Source: VAZQ01 sp963763365 (GTDB taxonomy: Bacteria > Pseudomonadota > Alphaproteobacteria > Rhizobiales > Xanthobacteraceae). From it: a stretch of 64,000 bases of DNA. Shown here piece by piece: positions 18,309 through 26,728 of this stretch. The position numbers and the translations under genes are program-made. Numbering within the stretch: the stretch's first letter is position 1; each line of letters starts with the position of its first letter. The notes beneath the pieces are model-generated. The model was not told the DNA's origin, ran no database searches, and saw only the letters and a list, made by a program, of their open reading frames with translations. The DNA lies in assembly GCA_963763365.1 (NCBI GenBank), contig CAVXOE010000001.1, forward strand, positions 1 through 64,000, given 5' to 3'.

Positions 18309-18354
18309 CGGGAATCTCCTTCGATCGACACGCTGTCGATTCCACTGTCGCGAT

Positions 18355-18381
18355 GTCGCCGGGATCAACGATCCCGGCGAC
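18355..18381. other. Perfect 12-bp hairpin between glsB2 and ecm
   Basis: Arms GTCGCCGGGATC and GATCCCGGCGAC around a 3-nt AAC loop form a perfect, GC-rich stem 47 bp after the second GlsB gene and 94 bp before ecm. There is no T-run after it, so it is not a classical Rho-independent terminator. It may stop or process the upstream transcript. Confidence 0.5.
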
Positions 18382-18415
18382 GCTCGTCATGCCGGTTGAC
18401 GCCCAATAATCGCGC

Positions 18416-18432
18416 TTGCGGCACATTCGCAA
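18416..18432. promoter_or_regulatory. TTGCG/CGCAA inverted pair upstream of ecm
   Basis: TTGCG, 7 nt, CGCAA lies about 44 bp before the ecm start. The same half-site, in the opposite arrangement, forms the inverted repeat upstream of ccr. Proposed as a possible shared operator; short enough to be coincidental. Confidence 0.25.
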
Positions 18433-18475
18433 GTATGCTGCATTGCACAATCGCGATGCCAGCAAAGGCGGCGTC

Positions 18476-20473
18476 ATGAGTGAGCGATCGGATAGCGGCG
18501 CGCGCGAGCGCGACAGGCCGTGGATCTTCCGCACCTATGCGGGCCACTCGAACGCGCAGGATTCCAACGAGCTCTACCGCAAGAATCTGAGCAAGGGTCA
18601 GACCGGCCTCTCGGTCGCCTTCGATCTGCCGACGCAAACCGGCTACGATTCCGACCACGTGCTCGCCAGGGGCGAAGTCGGAAAGGTCGGCGTTCCGATC
18701 TCGCATCTCGGCGACATGCGCACCTTGTTCGCCGACATTCCGCTCGACGAGATGAACACCTCGATGACGATCAACGCGACGGCCGCTTGGCTTCTTGCGT
18801 TGTATATCGCCGTGGCCGACGAGCAGGGCGTGCCGCGCGCCAAGCTCCAGGGCACGACGCAGAACGACATCATCAAGGAATATCTCTCGCGCGGCACACA
18901 CGTGTTTCCGCCGGCGCCTTCCATGCGGCTGATCAAGGACACGATCCTGTTCACCACCAAGGAGATGCCGAAGTGGAACCCGATGAACGTCTGCTCCTAC
19001 CACCTGCAGGAGGCCGGCGCGACGCCGGTGCAGGAGCTCGCCTTCGCGCTCGCCACCGCGATCGCGGTGCTCGACACCGTGAAGGCTTCGGGTCAGGTCG
19101 AGCCTTCGGCGTTTGGTGAAGTCGTCGGCCGCATCTCGTTCTTCGTCAATGCCGGCATGCGCTTCATCACCGAACTCTGCAAGATGCGCGCGTTCTCCGA
19201 GCTTTGGGACGAGATCACCGCGCAGCGCTACGGCGTCAACGATCCCAAGCAGCGGCTGTTCCGCTACGGCGTGCAGGTCAATTCGCTCGGCCTGACCGAA
19301 CCGCAGCCGGAGAACAACGTTTATCGCATCCTGATCGAGATGCTCGCCGTCACGCTGTCGAAGAAGGCGCGTGCGCGCGCCGTGCAGCTTCCGGCCTGGA
19401 ACGAGGCGCTCGGCTTGCCGCGGCCCTGGGACCAGCAGTGGTCGCTGCGCATGCAGCAGATCCTCGCCTATGAGAGCGACCTGCTGGAATACGGCGACAT
19501 CTTCGACGGCTCGGTTGTGATCGCCAAGAAGGTCGAGGAGCTCAAGCGCGAGGCGCTCGAAGAACTCCAGCATATCGAAAATCTCGGCGGCGCCATCGCG
19601 GCGGTCGAGATGGGCTACATGAAGGGGCAGCTCGTCGAGTCGAATTCGCAGCGTGTGGAGGCGATCGAGCGTGGCGACCTGACGGTGGTCGGCGTCAACC
19701 GGTTCAAGGAGACCGAGCCGTCGCCGCTGTCGGCCGGCGAGGACGCCATCCTTACGGTGCCGCATGGGGTCGAAGCCGAGCAGATCGCGCGGCTCAATGC
19801 GTGGCGCGCAGCGCGCGACCAGAAGGCGGTCGACGCCGCACTCAAGGAATTGCGGCTCGCCGCGCGCGACGGCCGCAACATCATGCCGGCCTCGATCGTC
19901 TGCGCGAAGGCCGGCGTCACCACCGGCGAATGGGGCGAAGTGCTGCGCGCCGACTTCGGCCAGTACCGAGCGCCGACCGGCGTCGGCCGCGCCGCGCGCA
20001 ACGACAGTCCGGCGCCCGACGACCTGCGCGCCGACATCGACCGCGTGTCGAAGAAACTCGGCCGCCGACTGAAGTTCCTGGTCGGCAAACCCGGCCTCGA
20101 CGGCCACTCCAACGGCGCCGAGCAGATCGCGGTGCGGGCGCGCGATGCCGGCATGGACGTGGTCTACGAGGGCATCCGGCTCACGCCGGCCGAGATCGTG
20201 GAATCAGCGCGCGAGCAGAAGGCGCACGTGATCGGGCTCTCGATCCTCTCGGGCTCGCACGTGCCGCTGGTCAAGGACGTGGTGACGCGCATGAAGGAGG
20301 CCGGGCTCGACGACGTTCCGGTCGTGGTCGGCGGCATCATCCCGCCGGAGGACGCGGAAACCTTGCAGCAGGCCGGCGTCGCCGCCGTCTACACGCCGAA
20401 GGATTTCGAGCTGAACCGCATCATGAAGGACGTGGTCGGCATCGTCGAAAAGAGCGCCGACAAGGCGCTGTAG
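18476..20473 (+). CDS. ecm: Ethylmalonyl-CoA mutase (MeaA)
   Basis: Coenzyme-B12-dependent acyl-CoA mutase of 665 aa, converting (2R)-ethylmalonyl-CoA to (2S)-methylsuccinyl-CoA. The N-terminal TIM-barrel domain starts PWIFRTYAGHSNAQDSNELY, followed by GLSVAFDLPTQTGYDSDH and SMTINATAAWLLALY. The C-terminal cobalamin-binding domain shows the DxHxxG motif in GKPGLDGHSNGAEQIA and the partner motif VIGLSILSGSH. The HSNAQDSNELY region and single-chain layout match Ecm/MeaA rather than methylmalonyl-CoA mutase. ATG at 18476 gives the usual length; the upstream 20 codons have no good ribosome site. Co-occurs with ccr and mcd. Confidence 0.95.
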   Translation: MSERSDSGARERDRPWIFRTYAGHSNAQDSNELYRKNLSKGQTGLSVAFDLPTQTGYDSDHVLARGEVGKVGVPISHLGDMRTLFADIPLDEMNTSMTINATAAWLLALYIAVADEQGVPRAKLQGTTQNDIIKEYLSRGTHVFPPAPSMRLIKDTILFTTKEMPKWNPMNVCSYHLQEAGATPVQELAFALATAIAVLDTVKASGQVEPSAFGEVVGRISFFVNAGMRFITELCKMRAFSELWDEITAQRYGVNDPKQRLFRYGVQVNSLGLTEPQPENNVYRILIEMLAVTLSKKARARAVQLPAWNEALGLPRPWDQQWSLRMQQILAYESDLLEYGDIFDGSVVIAKKVEELKREALEELQHIENLGGAIAAVEMGYMKGQLVESNSQRVEAIERGDLTVVGVNRFKETEPSPLSAGEDAILTVPHGVEAEQIARLNAWRAARDQKAVDAALKELRLAARDGRNIMPASIVCAKAGVTTGEWGEVLRADFGQYRAPTGVGRAARNDSPAPDDLRADIDRVSKKLGRRLKFLVGKPGLDGHSNGAEQIAVRARDAGMDVVYEGIRLTPAEIVESAREQKAHVIGLSILSGSHVPLVKDVVTRMKEAGLDDVPVVVGGIIPPEDAETLQQAGVAAVYTPKDFELNRIMKDVVGIVEKSADKAL

Positions 20474-20521
20474 TTGTGCCATCGTTCCGCTCACGCGCGG
20501 ACCGCTTCAGCCGAACCCCAC

Positions 20522-21271
20522 ATGCAGATCAAAGAATCAGTCGCGCTCGTCACCGGCGCCAATCGCGGATTGGGGCAGGCCCTGGTGCGCACGCTACGCG
20601 ACGCCGGCTGCGCGAAGGTCTATGCCGCGGCGAGACATGTGGAGAGCGTCGCGCCCGAGGACGGCATCGAGCCGGTCCCGCTCGACATTACAAAGAGCGA
20701 CCAGGTTGAAGCCGCCGCCGCGCGCTGCGGCGATGTCTCCATCTTGATCAACAACGCCGGGATCGCCGCATTCACGCCGGCGCTCGGCGCGCCGGCCATG
20801 GATAATGCGCGGCGCGAAATGGAGACCAACTATTTCGGCACGCTCGCCATGTGCCGCGCGTTCGCGCCCGTGCTCAAGCGCAATGGCGGCGGTGCGCTGG
20901 TCAACATCCTGTCGGTCGTGAGCTGGTTCAACGCGCCGGTGCAGGGCACGTATTGCGCTTCGAAAGCGGCCGAGTGGTCGCTGACCAAGGCGGTGCGGTT
21001 CGAGCTGCGCGCGCAAGGTACGCTGGTGGTCGCCGTCCACGCGGGCTACATCGACACCGCGATGACTGCCGGACTGTCGGTCGCGAAATCAACTCCCGAC
21101 GATATCGCCGCCAAGGTGATCGCCGGCATCGAGAGCAACGCCGAGGTGGTCCTGGCCGACGATCGCGCCCGCTCGGCCCATGCCGCCCTGTTCAAGGATG
21201 AGGCGGCGCTCGACGCCAGCATGCAGGCCGTCTGGCACGACTACGTGAACCGGCCAACCCACGACCGCTGA
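20522..21271 (+). CDS. SDR family oxidoreductase
   Basis: Classical short-chain dehydrogenase of 249 aa: nucleotide motif TGANRGLGQALV, NNAG at ILINNAGIAAF, catalytic serine in NILSVVSWF and the YxxxK active site in TYCASKAAEWS. It starts 49 bp after ecm on the same strand and may be co-transcribed. In-frame upstream codons begin at 20474, but the ATG at 20522 matches the normal family start MQIKESVALVTGANRG. Substrate unknown. Confidence 0.9.
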   Translation: MQIKESVALVTGANRGLGQALVRTLRDAGCAKVYAAARHVESVAPEDGIEPVPLDITKSDQVEAAAARCGDVSILINNAGIAAFTPALGAPAMDNARREMETNYFGTLAMCRAFAPVLKRNGGGALVNILSVVSWFNAPVQGTYCASKAAEWSLTKAVRFELRAQGTLVVAVHAGYIDTAMTAGLSVAKSTPDDIAAKVIAGIESNAEVVLADDRARSAHAALFKDEAALDASMQAVWHDYVNRPTHDR

Positions 21272-21277
21272 CAGCCG

Positions 21278-22525
21278 TCACGGCGCTGGCACCGCCAGCC
21301 TTTCGAGCGCCGCCGTCAGCGCGCTCGGCGACAGCGGCTTGGTGAGGTAGCCGTTCATTCCGGCGGCATGGCCGGCCGCCTCGTCGCTCGCGGTGGCACG
21401 GCCGGAAATTCCGATAATCGGCACGCAGCCCTCACTGCCGGCGAGCGCCCGGATGCGCCGCGTCGCTTCGACACCGCCGATTCCCGGCAAGGTCACATCC
21501 ATCAGCACCGCGTCGTAGTGCGTGCTCGCAATCGTTTCGACCGCCGCTTCGCCGGTGACGACGAAATCGGCGCGGTGGCCGAGTTCGGTGAGAATCGTAT
21601 TGAGCACGACGCGGCCATAGGGATTGTCGTCGACGCAAAGGACGTGAAGTGGGCGCAGTGCGACTGCACGAACCGTTTCGGCAGCGGTCCCGGCGCCGGT
21701 TGCCTTCGAGGCCCTGACCTCATCGACCACTGCGGTCAGGCGAAAGCGGGTTCCGCGGCCCAGTTCGCTCGTCACCGTCAAGCCGCCGCCCATCGCCTTG
21801 GCGACGCGTTTGACGAACGCCAGCCCAAGGCCGGCGCCGCCGTAGTGGCGCGCAATCTTCTCGTTCGCCTGCATGAACGGCCGAAACAACCGCTTGATCT
21901 CCGCCGCCGTGAGGCCGATGCCATTGTCCGCCACCGTGAACACCAGCCGCACCCGGCCACGCGCCGCCCGTTCCCATCCCGCCTCAAATCGGACGCTTCC
22001 CCGCTCGCTGAACTTCACCGCGTTGTCGATCAGATTTTCGAGCGCGCCACGCAGCCGCAGCGGATCGCCGATCACCGCGTCAGGCAGATCGGCGGCGATG
22101 GCGGTTTCCGATTTGAGCCCCTTGGTCTCGGCGCGGCCAGCGAGCGATGCCGCCACCGCCTCGGCCAGCCGTCGAGGCCGGACCAGTTCGCGCCGCAGCA
22201 CGAGCGTCTTCGACGGCGCACGCGCGCCGTCGACGATCAGCGACGTGAGCATCGCGAGGTGCTCGGCCGTGGACTTGATCGCGGCCGCCCAGCCTCGCTC
22301 GCGCTCGGGCAAGCCGGAGGTCGCGAGAAGCTCGCCGAGTGAAAGAATGCCGGTCAGCGGCGTACGGATGTCGTGGGCGAGGTCGGCAAGCGTCAATTCG
22401 ATCGCGCGCGTATCGAGCCTAGCCTGCCGCTTGGATTGAGGTTTGGCTCGCGCCACCGACCGCGGACGCCCAGCCTTGGTTCGCCGTTTGCGCACGGCGC
22501 CTTTCGTCGCTCTCGGCTTTGCCAT
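21278..22525 (-). CDS. Soluble hybrid histidine kinase with receiver domain
   Basis: Signalling protein of 415 aa without membrane segments. After a Lys/Arg-rich N-terminus comes a HisKA domain with the phospho-acceptor histidine in LADLAHDIRTPLTG (about residue 51), a HATPase domain with LENLIDNAVKFSERG, ADNGIGL and YGGAGLGLAFVKR, and a C-terminal receiver domain with VLCVDDNPYGR, the phospho-aspartate in AVLMDVTLPG and LTKPLSP. It has no recognisable sensor domain, so input is probably from a partner. The start at 22525 is preferred to 22645 because the upstream portion is low-complexity and lacks family similarity. It follows gluQ by 56 bp. Confidence 0.9.
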   Translation of the reverse strand: MAKPRATKGAVRKRRTKAGRPRSVARAKPQSKRQARLDTRAIELTLADLAHDIRTPLTGILSLGELLATSGLPERERGWAAAIKSTAEHLAMLTSLIVDGARAPSKTLVLRRELVRPRRLAEAVAASLAGRAETKGLKSETAIAADLPDAVIGDPLRLRGALENLIDNAVKFSERGSVRFEAGWERAARGRVRLVFTVADNGIGLTAAEIKRLFRPFMQANEKIARHYGGAGLGLAFVKRVAKAMGGGLTVTSELGRGTRFRLTAVVDEVRASKATGAGTAAETVRAVALRPLHVLCVDDNPYGRVVLNTILTELGHRADFVVTGEAAVETIASTHYDAVLMDVTLPGIGGVEATRRIRALAGSEGCVPIIGISGRATASDEAAGHAAGMNGYLTKPLSPSALTAALERLAVPAP

Positions 22526-22581
22526 GTCACCCCCGGCCGGCCTGGGGCCGCCTTTGCAGATAGGCCCAAAGACGCGTGGGC

Positions 22582-23454
22582 TCAAGCGAGACTGACCGAC
22601 CGCCGGATATCCGCCGGAGTTACGCCCTCCTCCCGCAGGGCACACAGCGCGGTGGCGTGGGTGGATTTCGAGAGCTTGCGGCCGTCGGCATCGAGGACAA
22701 GGCGATGGTGGTGGTAGACCGGCGCCGGCAGGCCGAGCAGCGTCTGCAACAGGCGGTGCACGCTGGTCGACCAGAACAGGTCCCGACCGCGCACCACGTG
22801 GGTGATGCCCTGCCGGGCGTCATCGACCACCACGGAGAGGTGATAGCTCGTCGGCGTCTCCTTGCGTGCCAGGATGACGTCGCCCCAGGCGGCGGGATTG
22901 GCTGCGACGCCTCTGGTCTCACCTGTCGGACCCATGCCGGTTTCGGTCCACGACATCGCGCCGGCGCGCCGCAGCGCGGCCGCCATGTCGAGCCGAAGCG
23001 CATAGGGTTCGCCGGCCGCGATGCGCCGCGCGCGTTCGGCCGGGCTCAAGTTCGCCGCCGTGCCGGGATAGAGCGGCGCGCCATCAGGATCGCGCGGCCA
23101 GGGCGCCTCCGCCTCGCGCTCGGCGACGAGCCGGGCGATCTCGCCGCGGCTCTCGAAGGACGGATAGACCAGGCCTTGCGCGTCGAGCTTGCCCAGCGCA
23201 GCGCGGTAATCGTCGAGATGCTCGCACTGGCGCCGCACCGGCTCCTCCCAGGCAAGCCCGAGCCACGCGAGGTCCTGGTAGATTGCCTGCTCGAATTCCG
23301 GACGGCAGCGCGCCGTATCGATGTCCTCGACGCGCAGGAGGAAGCGTCCGCCCGCCGCGCGCGCCATCTCGAAATTGAGGAGCGCCGACAGCGCATGACC
23401 GAGATGCAGATAGCCGTTCGGGCTCGGCGCAAAGCGAAAGACGGGAGCGGTCAT
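22582..23454 (-). CDS. gluQ: Glutamyl-Q tRNA(Asp) synthetase (GluQRS)
   Basis: Truncated glutamyl-tRNA synthetase paralogue of 290 aa lacking the anticodon-binding domain; it attaches glutamate to queuosine in tRNA(Asp). Class-I motifs: FAPSPNGYLHLGHALSALLN (HIGH-type) and RKLSKSTHAT (KMSKS-type), plus LRVEDID. The zinc-ligand cysteines typical of E. coli GluQRS are absent: the corresponding region reads LVYPSFESR and LYPGTAANL. Divergent from the DNA glycosylase gene by 56 bp. Confidence 0.93.
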   Translation of the reverse strand: MTAPVFRFAPSPNGYLHLGHALSALLNFEMARAAGGRFLLRVEDIDTARCRPEFEQAIYQDLAWLGLAWEEPVRRQCEHLDDYRAALGKLDAQGLVYPSFESRGEIARLVAEREAEAPWPRDPDGAPLYPGTAANLSPAERARRIAAGEPYALRLDMAAALRRAGAMSWTETGMGPTGETRGVAANPAAWGDVILARKETPTSYHLSVVVDDARQGITHVVRGRDLFWSTSVHRLLQTLLGLPAPVYHHHRLVLDADGRKLSKSTHATALCALREEGVTPADIRRSVSLA

Positions 23455-23510
23455 CGGAAGCCAGAAAACGGTTGCGTTGCGGGCGTAATTGTAGATGCTC
23501 CGCGCCCGGC

Positions 23511-24286
23511 ATGTCCTTCTTCATCCACACCGAAGCCGATCTCGATGCTGCAATCGCGCGCCTGGTCGAGGCCGACGGGCGTTTTGGTCACGTGCTGTCG
23601 CTTGACGGAGCGGCCGCCGCTACGCCGCCGCGCCGACGGGTTTGCCGGTCTCGTCTCGATCGTCGTGTCGCAACAGCTTTCGGTCGCGAGCGCGGCCGCC
23701 ATTCTCGGCCGTCTGACCGCTGCGATCGATCCGCTCGAACCCGCCGGCCTGTTGCGTGCACGCGCCGACAAGCTCAAGCGTGCCGGCCTCTCGGCACCGA
23801 AGATCCGCACGCTCAAGGCCATCGCGAAGGCGGTCGAAACAGGCGAGCTCGATCTCCCCTCGCTTGCCCGCATGCCGGCCGACGAGGCGCATGCGACGCT
23901 CACGGCCGTGCACGGCATCGGTCCGTGGACCGCCGACATCTATCTGCTGGCCTGTCTCGGACACGCGGACGCCTGGCCGGCCGGGCGACCTTGCCTTGCA
24001 GGAAGCCGCCAAGCTGCTGCTGGAGCTGGAAACGCGGCCGACCACCAAGGAAATGGCACCGCTTGCCGAGCGCTGGCGCCCCTGGCGCGCGGTCGCGGCG
24101 CGCCTGCTCTGGTCTTACTATCGCGCACGCAAGCAGCGCGACGGTCTGCTGATCGCAGCGGCGCAGCCGCAAGCGAAACCGGAGTCACGAAAGCCAATGC
24201 CGCCGAAACCGGCGCCACGAAAACCTACGTCTCACAAGCCGGCACGACGGAAGCCGGCATCACAGAAGAACAAGCGGAGGGCCTGA
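23511..24286 (+). pseudogene. DNA-3-methyladenine glycosylase 2 (AlkA-like), two frameshifts
   Basis: Helix-hairpin-helix base-excision glycosylase whose coding sequence is split over three frames. Part 1 begins MSFFIHTEADLDAAIARLVE; part 2 continues LRRRADGFAGLVSIVVSQQL, LSAPKIRTLKAIAKAVE and the HhH/catalytic segment VHGIGPWTADIYLLACLGHA; part 3 gives GDLALQEAAKLLLELETRP and PWRAVAARLLWSYYRARKQR, then a Lys/Pro/Ala-rich tail. Deleting one base near 23612-23613 and one G in 23983-23985 restores a single protein of about 257 aa. Both sites are G/C runs. The catalytic aspartate sits in TADIYL. Stop overlaps the next start. Confidence 0.82.
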
Positions 24287-24960
24287 TGGCCGCGCAACTC
24301 GACGGTCCACGGCTCGAACCGCGTTCGGGAGCGGCCCGCCAGCTCGTCGTCTTCCTGCACGGCTATGGCGCCGACGGCAAAGACCTGATCGACATCGGCC
24401 GCGCGTGGCAGGATCTTCTGCCGCAGGCGGCATTCGTCTCCCCGCATGCACCGGAGCCGTGCGGCCAGGCGCCGACCGGCCGGCAATGGTTTCCGCTCAC
24501 CTTTCGCGATCCCAACGAACGCTGGATCGGCGCCAACAAAGCGGCGCCTATCCTCAATGAGTTTCTCGACGCCGAACTCAAGCGCCGCAATCTGCCGCCT
24601 TCGGCGCTCGCGCTGGTTGGATTCAGCCAGGGCACCATGATGGCGCTGCATGTGGGACTGCGGCGCGCGGCGGCGCCGCTCGCGATCGTTGGCTATTCAG
24701 GCGTGCTGGTGGTGCCGCCCGATGCCAAGCCGGAAGCATTTGCAGCCGAAATCAAATCGCGGCCGCCGGTGCTGCTGATCCACGGCGACCAGGACGACCT
24801 CATCCCGCCGCAGGCACTGTTCCACGCCTCGAGCGGGCTGGCCTCGCTCGGCGTACCGGTCGAGTGGCATCTCTCGCACGGCATCGGCCACGGCATCGAC
24901 CAGGAAGGCCTGCGCCACGGCGGCGAGTTCTTGGCGCGCCGCATGGCCGGCGCGCGCTGA
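24286..24960 (+). CDS. Phospholipase/carboxylesterase family hydrolase
   Basis: Alpha/beta hydrolase of 224 aa in the carboxylesterase/lysophospholipase group. The oxyanion-side motif LVVFLHGYGADGKDL, the nucleophile elbow GFSQGTMMAL (Ser), the acid in IHGDQDDLIPP and the catalytic histidine in LSHGIGHGID are all visible. Its ATG overlaps the glycosylase stop by one base (TGATG), implying translational coupling. No signal peptide. Substrate unknown, probably short acyl esters or thioesters. Confidence 0.92.
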   Translation: MAAQLDGPRLEPRSGAARQLVVFLHGYGADGKDLIDIGRAWQDLLPQAAFVSPHAPEPCGQAPTGRQWFPLTFRDPNERWIGANKAAPILNEFLDAELKRRNLPPSALALVGFSQGTMMALHVGLRRAAAPLAIVGYSGVLVVPPDAKPEAFAAEIKSRPPVLLIHGDQDDLIPPQALFHASSGLASLGVPVEWHLSHGIGHGIDQEGLRHGGEFLARRMAGAR

Positions 24961-25004
24961 CGCAACGGGTCACAGCGCAATCTCCCGGTGAAGAGATCGA
25001 CGTG

Positions 25005-26603
25005 ATGGACGCGGAGACATTTGCGCTGATTGTCGGCGGCGGGCCGGTCGGCCTCGCCGCTTCGATCGAGCTGTCGTGGCGCGGCGTTCCGCACATCCTG
25101 GTCACCGAGAAGACCGAGACCGCCCAGCATCCCAAGTGCAACAACACCAACGCGCGCTCGATGGAGCACTTCCGGCGGCTCGGCATCGCGGACGAATTGC
25201 GCGCCGAAGGTCTGCCGGGCGATGTCGCGCGCGCTTCCGCCTATGTGACGCGGTTCTGCGGGCATGAGTTTGGGCGATTGCCGCGGCCTTATTCCGATTG
25301 GCCGACGCCGGAAATTCCCAACAACGTCTCGCAGATCGTGCTCGAACGCGTGCTGCGGCGTTGCGCGGAAAGCCAGCCGGGCGCGCAAGTAACTTTCGGT
25401 CAGCGGGTTACATCATTCGCCATGCACGACGACCACGTGTTGGCCGATGTCGAAGATACCGTCACCGGTGAGCGATGCAGCATCAAGGCGCGTTATCTCC
25501 TCGGCATCGATGGCGCGGGCAGCACCGTGCGCCGCGCGCTCGGCTTCGGCATGACGGGCGAGGACGGCACCACGCGCCGCGCCTTCATGGGCGGCACCAT
25601 GCTGTCGTTCTACATCCGCTCGCCGACCCTGATAGCGGCAAGCCAGCGGCCGCCCACCAACATGACCTGGATCATCAACCCCGACATGCGCGGCATGATG
25701 TATTCGCAGGACGGCCGCGAAACCTGGGTCGTGCACTACCAGGTGCCGGCGGAGGCGGATTGGCAGAAGGTCGACGGCCGGGCGGTGATCGCCGCGATGA
25801 TCGGCGCCGACATTCCGTTCGAGATCATCTCCGGCGGGCCGTGGACCGGCGGGCTCGCGCTTGTTGCCGAACATTATCAATCGGGCCCGGTCTTCCTCGC
25901 CGGCGACGCCGCGCACCTGTTCACGCCGCTCGGCGGGCTCGGCATGAACACCGGCATCGGCGACGTGATGAACCTCGGCTGGAAGCTTGCCGCCGTGCAT
26001 CAGGGCTGGGCGGGTCCGCATCTTCTCGACAGCTATGAGATCGAACGGCGGCCGATCGGCCTGCGCAACGTACAGCTCGGCGTGCGCTGCACACAGGTGA
26101 TGGACGGCTGGGCGCTGTGGCCGGGCTTCGAGGACGACAGCGCGGCGGCGGACACAGCGCGCAGGACGTTCGGCGCGCGCATCATGGAGGAGGACCGGCC
26201 GCAATATCTCACCGTCGGCATCCAACTCGGCGAGCGCTACGAAAATTCGCCGATCGTCTGGCCGGACGGAACGCCCGCTCCGCCCGACGCTTGGGACGCC
26301 TACACGCCGCTCGACCGGCCGGGCGCGCGCGCGCCGCATTTCTGGCTCGCGAAAGGCCATGCCGCCTATGACGACTTCGGGCGAGGCTTCACGCTGCTCG
26401 ATTTCGGCGCGCCGGACGCCGCTGGTGCCATCGAGACGGCGGCGCGCATGCGTGGTGTACCGCTCAAGACGTTGCGGCTTGCAGCGCCCGCCGGGCTTTA
26501 TCGCAGCAAGCTCGTGCTGGTACGGCCCGATCAGCACATCGCCTGGCACGGCGATTCGGTCCCGGACCCGGCGGCCGTTGTCGATCAGGCGCGCGGCGCG
26601 TGA
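25005..26603 (+). CDS. FAD-dependent aromatic monooxygenase (PheA/TfdB-like)
   Basis: Class-A flavin monooxygenase of 532 aa. Rossmann motif LIVGGGPVGLAASIELSWRG at the N-terminus, the DG region GIDGAGSTVRRALG, and the second FAD motif FLAGDAAHLFTPLGGLGMNT with GIGDVMNLGWKLA. A C-terminal thioredoxin-like domain follows, as in phenol and 2,4-dichlorophenol hydroxylases. ATG at 25005 agrees with the family N-terminus. Substrate cannot be named; several aromatic or polyketide hydroxylases share this layout. Confidence 0.9.
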   Translation: MDAETFALIVGGGPVGLAASIELSWRGVPHILVTEKTETAQHPKCNNTNARSMEHFRRLGIADELRAEGLPGDVARASAYVTRFCGHEFGRLPRPYSDWPTPEIPNNVSQIVLERVLRRCAESQPGAQVTFGQRVTSFAMHDDHVLADVEDTVTGERCSIKARYLLGIDGAGSTVRRALGFGMTGEDGTTRRAFMGGTMLSFYIRSPTLIAASQRPPTNMTWIINPDMRGMMYSQDGRETWVVHYQVPAEADWQKVDGRAVIAAMIGADIPFEIISGGPWTGGLALVAEHYQSGPVFLAGDAAHLFTPLGGLGMNTGIGDVMNLGWKLAAVHQGWAGPHLLDSYEIERRPIGLRNVQLGVRCTQVMDGWALWPGFEDDSAAADTARRTFGARIMEEDRPQYLTVGIQLGERYENSPIVWPDGTPAPPDAWDAYTPLDRPGARAPHFWLAKGHAAYDDFGRGFTLLDFGAPDAAGAIETAARMRGVPLKTLRLAAPAGLYRSKLVLVRPDQHIAWHGDSVPDPAAVVDQARGA

Positions 26604-26728
26604 ACCTGCGCCTGTGTCCGCCCCCTATTGCATAAGCCTCGGAGCAGGCTTCACAATTCAGTCATGCTGCCCTATAGACTAGGGTCTGTCGTCATGGTTC
26701 GTCGGGGAAGGAGACGAGGAGCTCTGCC

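Noticed and set aside
18365..20107. Long minus-strand open frame opposite ecm
   Set aside because: High-GC antisense shadow of a firmly identified gene.
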